NCBI GenBank assembly: GCA_902768605.1
Contig: CACXLY010000060.1
Span: 1-35,276, forward strand
From: an uncultured Bacteroidales bacterium
GTDB taxonomy: Bacteria > Bacteroidota > Bacteroidia > Bacteroidales > Bacteroidaceae
Direction of reading: 5' to 3'
DNA: 35,276 nt
Shown here: in pieces, positions 30,600 to 35,276 of the stretch
Layout: each line of letters begins with the position of its first letter
How positions within the stretch are numbered: the first letter of the stretch is position 1
Translations under genes and position numbers: made by a program
The notes under the pieces: generated by a model
What the model saw: only the letters and a program-made list of their open reading frames with translations
Told to the model about the DNA's origin: nothing
Database searches by the model: none

Positions 30600-31025
30600 T
30601 TATGAGACCTCAATGGCCTTGCTGAGTTTCTTCTCTTCCTTCACCGTCTTGGGCATCGTGACGGTCAGGATGCCGTCCTCAACCTTAGCGGAGATCTTGT
30701 CGCGCTCCACGTTGTCGGGCAAAGTGTAGTTCTGTTCGTAGTTGCTGTACGAGAACTCGCGTCTCAGGTAGTGATGCTTCTTGTCCTCGTGCTTGTGTTC
30801 GCACTTGTTCTCAATGGCGATGGTCAGGTTACCGTCTTCGTTGATGTTGACCCTGCAGTACTCTTTCTTGATGCCGGGTGCTGCGAGCTCCATCGTGTAA
30901 GCATCTTCACTCTCCTTTACATTGACGGCCGGTGCTGTGCTGTTGGCGCGAGGCATAAGGTCGGTGTTAAAGAAATCTTCAAACAATGTTGGCATCCAAC
31001 TGTTTCTAAACATTACTGGTAACAT
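30600..31025 (-). CDS. Small heat shock protein, Hsp20/alpha-crystallin family
   Basis: A 141-residue chaperone that holds unfolding proteins in the cytosol. The N-terminal region has FRNSWMPTLFEDFFNTDLMP. The alpha-crystallin domain runs from PAVNVKESEDAYTMELAAPG through LTIAIENK, HHYLRREFSYSNYEQNYTLP to the conserved AKVEDGILTVTMPK near the C-terminus, with a short tail KLSKAIEVS. It has a perfect AGGAGG Shine-Dalgarno, rare in this phylum, and its own terminator, so it is a single-gene unit. I see no standard TAnnTTTG promoter, which may mean a stress-specific promoter. Confidence 0.95.
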   Translation of the reverse strand: MLPVMFRNSWMPTLFEDFFNTDLMPRANSTAPAVNVKESEDAYTMELAAPGIKKEYCRVNINEDGNLTIAIENKCEHKHEDKKHHYLRREFSYSNYEQNYTLPDNVERDKISAKVEDGILTVTMPKTVKEEKKLSKAIEVS

Positions 31026-31033
31026 AATTGTGT

Positions 31034-31039
31034 CCTCCT
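31034..31039 (-). promoter_or_regulatory. Strong Shine-Dalgarno of hsp20
   Basis: AGGAGG on the minus strand, 8 nt before the ATG. I noticed no comparable site at the other starts I inspected in the window. Confidence 0.8.
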
Positions 31040-31187
31040 ATTTTTGTTTATTAGTTAATTAATTTGTTTTCTTTTTTGTTGCCTCTGCTTTCGCTTCAGC
31101 TTTCACAAACAAGAGGAACAAGTTCCGTGCCAATGCCGAAAGTGACAAGATAGTGGACAAATGAGGACAAACGTGGACAGAATGGCA

Positions 31188-31229
31188 GAAAAAGAGAGCT
31201 CGCCCATGCCCTGAAGCATGAGCGAGCTC
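31188..31229 (-). terminator. Rho-independent terminator of the 1190-residue protein gene
   Basis: On the minus strand GAGCTCGCTCATGC, a short loop, then GCATGGGCGAGCTC and a T run. It starts 16 bp after the stop codon. Confidence 0.88.
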
Positions 31230-31244
31230 GCTGGACTCAGTCTC

Positions 31245-34200
31245 TTACTTAATGACAACCTTCTTGTTGCCTACGATGTTGATGCCGCGCTGCATCTTGC
31301 TGAGGCGCTGGCCTGCAACGTTGTAGATGGCATCGGCAGCGTTAAGGGTAGCGTCAACCTTGCTGATGCCGGTCGCATCGTCTTCAAAGCCAACGAAGTC
31401 CTTGACGCCTTCTCCGTCAGAACGTATCACCAGATAAGCCTTACCGGCAGGAATGGTGCTTCCGTCTATGACTCTATAGAAGCCAATGCCATCAACGCCA
31501 TCGGCCAGGACATACTGGGTGCCGTCGGCCGTCACATTGTCTGTAGCGGGCACGAGGTCGTTGACGGGAACATCGGGCACTTCGCTTGTCGTATAGGCGA
31601 AGCTGTATTCGCCTGCTTCAGCCTTGACGATGACGGGTTCGCCGGCGGGTATGCCTTGGGTAATAGGCAGGAGGGAAGCGTAGTCGCCATTGACCTTGAC
31701 GGCGAAGACTTCAACGGATGCGTCGGCAGGAATCTCGAGATTCTTCTCTGCCACCATCGTTGCGTAGCCGACCTCGCTCACAACGAGAGTCTGTTCGGTA
31801 GGCACTACCACGTCGCTCACCTTCTTGTAGAACTTGAAGGTCTGATCTGCGATATTCGCCTGGATAGAGCCATCGCTGGCCAGCTTATAGCAACGCCAGT
31901 CATGAGAGTTGTAGATGCCGATGTATCTCTGTTCTGTTGTTTCTGTTGTGGTCAGGTAACCCTGGTCCACGGTGAAGTGCATAGCATCACCTGTTCCGAC
32001 ACGAACGCCGTTGTTGGAATTCATGCAGTAGAGCCATGTCTCTGCACTCCCATAGGGATAGAAGACGTAACCTAAGGACTCATCTTTGACGGTCCACTTG
32101 ATGTTGTCGGCAACGGCACTCGTGATCTTGTCGCCTTCTACGGTTACTGCCACAGCTGCAGGAGCGCTGGCTGCACCCTTGTCGTTGGACATTGCGAAGG
32201 TATCGCCGTTGTCACCCACGATGACGAAGACGTCGTCGGCTGTGATTTCGTCGAGCGCTACTTCAATCCAATTCTCCGTGCCGGGCGTGGGAGGCGTCTC
32301 CTGCTCTACTACAGTAGCATTGACGGTGACGTCATAGGCGGGCATGCTGAAGCTAAAGACTGTTTCTGTGGTACCCGGTGAAAGGGTTACATCCTGTCCC
32401 TCTTCTGCACCTTTGACGGTGAGGCTTTCCAACTCATAACCTTCTGCGATGCTGAGCGCCAGGGTTACCTCAGTGCCTTCTGTCACTTGGGCATTCTCGC
32501 CATTCTGCAGGAGCGTCTCGCCGCCATAGTTGGCGGTGATGGTTACGTTCTCAGGATTGGCAATCGCAAGGGTGTAGCTTTCGGGAACGACATCGCTGTA
32601 CTTTTGCAGGTTGATGTTTCCGAGGCCTACATTGCCCGTTACCTTCTCCGAGTAGATCCACTTGATGTAGCGAACGTCCTCGCCGAGGTCGCGGATTGTC
32701 TTAGTCTCGACAGCGCCAAGCTCTGTATAGGTAACGATGGTGCCATACTCCTCGCCGTCCTCAGACACCTGCACCTTGAAGGTGCCGCCGCTGAAGCTGT
32801 TGCCCTGGATGTCGAATGACAGCACGCCAGGACGCTCGTCGAAGGCCAGGACAATAAAGTCGCCCGTGCCGTCGAACTTCAGATGCGGCGCATTCTTATA
32901 GTCCGTGCCAAGGCCTTCCTGAGTCAGGCCGACCGTCGTTTCAATGTCTGCCTTGACGCCGTCGAAGCTGAAGGGAAGCTCTGCATATTCCTCCTCTACG
33001 GGAGCTACGTAAGCTTCCTGCGTGAGGGTCACTTCCTTACTTACACCGCCATAACTGAGGACGATGTTTGCCGTACGTTCTGCGCCATCGTTGGCTTCAC
33101 ATTCTATCATCACTCTGTCGAACGACTTCGTGCTCGGAGTGAGGCTGGTAATCCAGGCGGCTGTCGTTGTAGCCGTCAGCTCTGCACCATCTATGGGGTT
33201 CTCGATGCTGTACATCAGCTCATAATACGTGACGTCGGCAGCGATAGTTGCATTCTCGGCCACGATGACAGGATCAGGAACGGCGGGATGCGTCAGGGAA
33301 ATCAATTGGCAGCCTTGGCCGAACTCATAGGTCGTGACATACTTCTTCAAAGTACCCTTCACGACGACAACGTCGCCGACTGCAACGGTCGATGCGTCGG
33401 CAGCATCGGTGCTTACGCAGCGGTATGCCTGCAGGAAGTCAGCGTCGCCCTCTGCATCAACGAAGTTGAAGGTAATGTTGTTGTGCTCTGTGCTCCATGC
33501 CGTCGGGATTTCAGTAACGATACCGGTGGCATAAACGTCTGTCAGGCCTGCATTCGCATCGATGGCAGCGCGGGCATCAGCAACAGTATATGGGTCGGTC
33601 TCTGTACCTTCATGAGCAAGGATGGCATAGGTGGCTGTCGCTACAGGACTCACGTCAGTACCCTTCACAGCAATGGCCTTGAAGGTTGTGGTCGTGCTGA
33701 CAGGGATGGCTCCTTCGTACTGAGTGCTCTCGGTGGTAGGCTCTGTGCCGTCGGTCGTGTAATAAATGATGGCATCGGACACTTCACTACTGATGACTAC
33801 CCTTAGAGCAGAGGTATATATGCCGGCATCAGGAGAGAAGACAGGAGCCGCGAGGGCTACTGCAGGATGTGTCAGGGAAACCAGTTCGCAGCCTTGAGCG
33901 AACTCGTAAGTCGAGCCGTACTTCGTCAGGTTACCGTAAACGACGACAACGTCACCCACCTGAACGTCCGGAGCATCAGCACCTGTACAGCGATAAGCCT
34001 GCAGGAAGTCAGCATCGCCTTCTGCATCAACGAAGTTGAATGTGATGTTCTTATACTCTGCGCTATACGCTGTGGGGATGGCAGAGACGATACCCGTGGC
34101 ATAGACGCCCTGCGTGCCTGTGCCGGCATCGATGGCAGCACGAGCCTCAGCGACGGTATAGGGGACGGTCTTTGTGAAGGTCTTTGAGGCAACGTCACTG

Positions 34201-34817
34201 TCGTTCATGCCGCTCTTTGTGGCTTTTGCCTGGATGGTTGTCGTCTCGGTAAGGGTGAAGGGTTCGCTGTAAGTTTCCCAAGTATCGCCACCCGTATTGT
34301 AGAGAATGGCAGCACCCTCTGTGCCGCAAGCAATGCTGACCTCTGTTGAAGTAAGGAAGTTCTCAACACCCATGATGATGGGAGTGGCCACGGAAGGAGT
34401 GACGCCAGCAGCAACATAAGTGACGGTGATGGTCTTGAAGTCCGTTCTTGCTGTAGGAGAAAATGTGGCTACACCATCGGCTACTGTAAACGTACACGTT
34501 GGGGTGGAAACAACATTTGTCACAGTATAGCCCTCTTCAGCAGAAATGCGTACAGTACCGCCGCTGTACATACGCCAGGAACCGTTCGAGGAGGTGTAAT
34601 ACTTTCCATTGTTTCCGCCACCCAAGGCTTCAACTGTAATAGGAGAAATTGTATAACTTGTATACGCAACTCCATTTTCCCATGAATTCGCCGAAGCAAT
34701 GGCGGGGAAGTCAAACGTCACTTCCTCTGCACTTACTGCGCCTGAGAAAGCCGTTGTCATAATGGCAGCTATCAAGCAGACACGCAGCCAAAGTTTGTTA
34801 AGTAGATTTTGTTTCAT
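31245..34817 (-). CDS. Large exported multidomain protein with duplicated OB-like domains, BACON domain and type IX sorting-like tail
   Basis: A 1190-residue protein. The signal peptide covers residues 1-30 (ending FSGAVSA). Residues about 215-316 and 405-509 are two close copies of a DUF6359-like OB domain (both contain ITFNFVDAEGDADFLQAYRC and VGDVVVV). Each is preceded by a chitobiase-C-terminal-like domain (for example IIYYTTDGTEPTTESTQYEG). A BACON domain (about 525-603) has AAWITSLTPSTKSF and IVLSYGGVSKEVTLTQEA. A beta-sandwich (about 610-740) and a repeat-like domain ending SMPAYDVTVNATV follow. The tail (IYNVAGQRLSKMQRGINI...) resembles a type IX sorting signal. No catalytic domain is recognised; glycan or surface adhesion is the likely role. 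It has its own promoter and terminator. Confidence 0.85.
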   Translation of the reverse strand: MKQNLLNKLWLRVCLIAAIMTTAFSGAVSAEEVTFDFPAIASANSWENGVAYTSYTISPITVEALGGGNNGKYYTSSNGSWRMYSGGTVRISAEEGYTVTNVVSTPTCTFTVADGVATFSPTARTDFKTITVTYVAAGVTPSVATPIIMGVENFLTSTEVSIACGTEGAAILYNTGGDTWETYSEPFTLTETTTIQAKATKSGMNDSDVASKTFTKTVPYTVAEARAAIDAGTGTQGVYATGIVSAIPTAYSAEYKNITFNFVDAEGDADFLQAYRCTGADAPDVQVGDVVVVYGNLTKYGSTYEFAQGCELVSLTHPAVALAAPVFSPDAGIYTSALRVVISSEVSDAIIYYTTDGTEPTTESTQYEGAIPVSTTTTFKAIAVKGTDVSPVATATYAILAHEGTETDPYTVADARAAIDANAGLTDVYATGIVTEIPTAWSTEHNNITFNFVDAEGDADFLQAYRCVSTDAADASTVAVGDVVVVKGTLKKYVTTYEFGQGCQLISLTHPAVPDPVIVAENATIAADVTYYELMYSIENPIDGAELTATTTAAWITSLTPSTKSFDRVMIECEANDGAERTANIVLSYGGVSKEVTLTQEAYVAPVEEEYAELPFSFDGVKADIETTVGLTQEGLGTDYKNAPHLKFDGTGDFIVLAFDERPGVLSFDIQGNSFSGGTFKVQVSEDGEEYGTIVTYTELGAVETKTIRDLGEDVRYIKWIYSEKVTGNVGLGNINLQKYSDVVPESYTLAIANPENVTITANYGGETLLQNGENAQVTEGTEVTLALSIAEGYELESLTVKGAEEGQDVTLSPGTTETVFSFSMPAYDVTVNATVVEQETPPTPGTENWIEVALDEITADDVFVIVGDNGDTFAMSNDKGAASAPAAVAVTVEGDKITSAVADNIKWTVKDESLGYVFYPYGSAETWLYCMNSNNGVRVGTGDAMHFTVDQGYLTTTETTEQRYIGIYNSHDWRCYKLASDGSIQANIADQTFKFYKKVSDVVVPTEQTLVVSEVGYATMVAEKNLEIPADASVEVFAVKVNGDYASLLPITQGIPAGEPVIVKAEAGEYSFAYTTSEVPDVPVNDLVPATDNVTADGTQYVLADGVDGIGFYRVIDGSTIPAGKAYLVIRSDGEGVKDFVGFEDDATGISKVDATLNAADAIYNVAGQRLSKMQRGINIVGNKKVVIK

Positions 34818-34902
34818 TGTTGATATAAATAAATAAAAGGTTATTGATGATTTGTCAGTCGGTTGTTTCTGCTTGTCAAGCCATAGCTTCGCAATTCGCT
34901 TA

Positions 34903-34933
34903 CAAAAATATACATATTTATAATGCGCGCAAA
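34903..34933 (-). promoter_or_regulatory. Promoter of the 1190-residue protein gene
   Basis: On the minus strand TTTG (34933 to 34930), 19 bp, then TATTTTTG (34910 to 34903). The leader to the ATG at 34817 would be about 80 nt. Confidence 0.7.
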
Positions 34934-35089
34934 GGAAAGAGGGAAATAAATTCGTCTAAATTGAGGAAACGACATTTTAAGATGCCAAACAGCACACTCG
35001 AAGACCTGGGAACAAGGCCATCCAACTTTCTCTCAATCGGAAAACCTCAAATAAATTTGGTTATTTACTCACTTATTCGTACCTTTGCA

Positions 35090-35097
35090 CCCAATAT
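35090..35097 (+). promoter_or_regulatory. -7 element of the last gene
   Basis: TACCTTTG, 13 bp upstream of the ATG at 35111. No clear -33 box at the right distance. Confidence 0.55.
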
Positions 35098-35110
35098 CAC
35101 GTAACGCACC

Positions 35111-35276
35111 ATGCAATTTAATAAAAAATATCTGGAAAAACTCGGCGTCGCCATCGAACTGACGGCCTTTGCTCCGAAGAAGAAAACCGGCGAATGGCAC
35201 GCCATCCTGCACGTCGAACCTCGGGGCGAATCGTTCCAGGAGCAGTTCCGCCGCATCTCAGAGGCAGAGTCCTGGC
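35111..35276 (+). CDS. N-terminal part of an unrecognised protein, cut by window edge
   Basis: The frame from the ATG at 35111 is open to the end of the window (55 residues): it starts MQFNKKYLEKLGVAIELTAF and includes KKKTGEWHAILHVEPRG and a Gln/Arg/Glu-rich stretch. There is no signal peptide. A -7 promoter box lies just upstream, which supports it as a real gene. I do not recognise the family. Confidence 0.65.
   Translation, partial: MQFNKKYLEKLGVAIELTAFAPKKKTGEWHAILHVEPRGESFQEQFRRISEAESW

Overview
The window is a 35 kb piece of a Bacteroidales chromosome, most likely Prevotellaceae. The basis is Bacteroidota-type promoters (a TTTG box, about 19-20 bp, then TAnnTTTG), type IX secretion genes (porW, porX), GH115 and GH78 enzymes, BACON-domain and C-terminal-sorting proteins, and a radical SAM/lipoprotein pair of the Bacteroidetes type. 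I cannot name a species.

Layout. 1-4505 (minus): a truncated exported protein and a GH115 alpha-glucuronidase. 5334-8975 (plus): a HAD phosphatase, an OmpA/TPR lipoprotein and a thioredoxin-fold lipoprotein without CxxC. 9246-10956: tRNA-Pro divergent from aroA plus a small acidic protein. 10990-16081 (plus): porW, a frameshifted porX and tsaE. 16928-19678 (minus): a GH78 rhamnosidase, divergent from a sodium:solute symporter (19759-21225). 21337-26202 (minus): an Lrp regulator, a fused C26 amidotransferase/M19 dipeptidase, a glutaminyl-cyclase-like lipoprotein, sufE and dusB. 26485-28684: xerD, divergent from aroQ and an O-methyltransferase. 28731-30250 (minus): the small lipoprotein and radical SAM/SPASM pair. 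30600-34817 (minus): an Hsp20 and a 1190-residue multidomain exported protein. 35111-end: the start of an unrecognised gene.

How the genes fit together: GH115 and the 1190-residue protein end in tails of the type IX sorting kind, and porW/porX belong to that secretion machinery. The porX frameshift therefore bears on the export of proteins made in the same window. GH115, GH78 and the symporter suggest use of plant cell wall and rhamnose-containing glycans.

The most striking feature is repeat structure. Six intergenic arrays share an exact 22 bp period although their sequences differ; in three of them an ACGT-centred dyad sits in register. There is also an exact 66 bp array with inverted copies, elements bounded by 7-mer or 9-mer tandem repeats, and G/C-rich palindromes. 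Three such elements appear to lie in frame inside conserved genes, and others supply start or stop codons.
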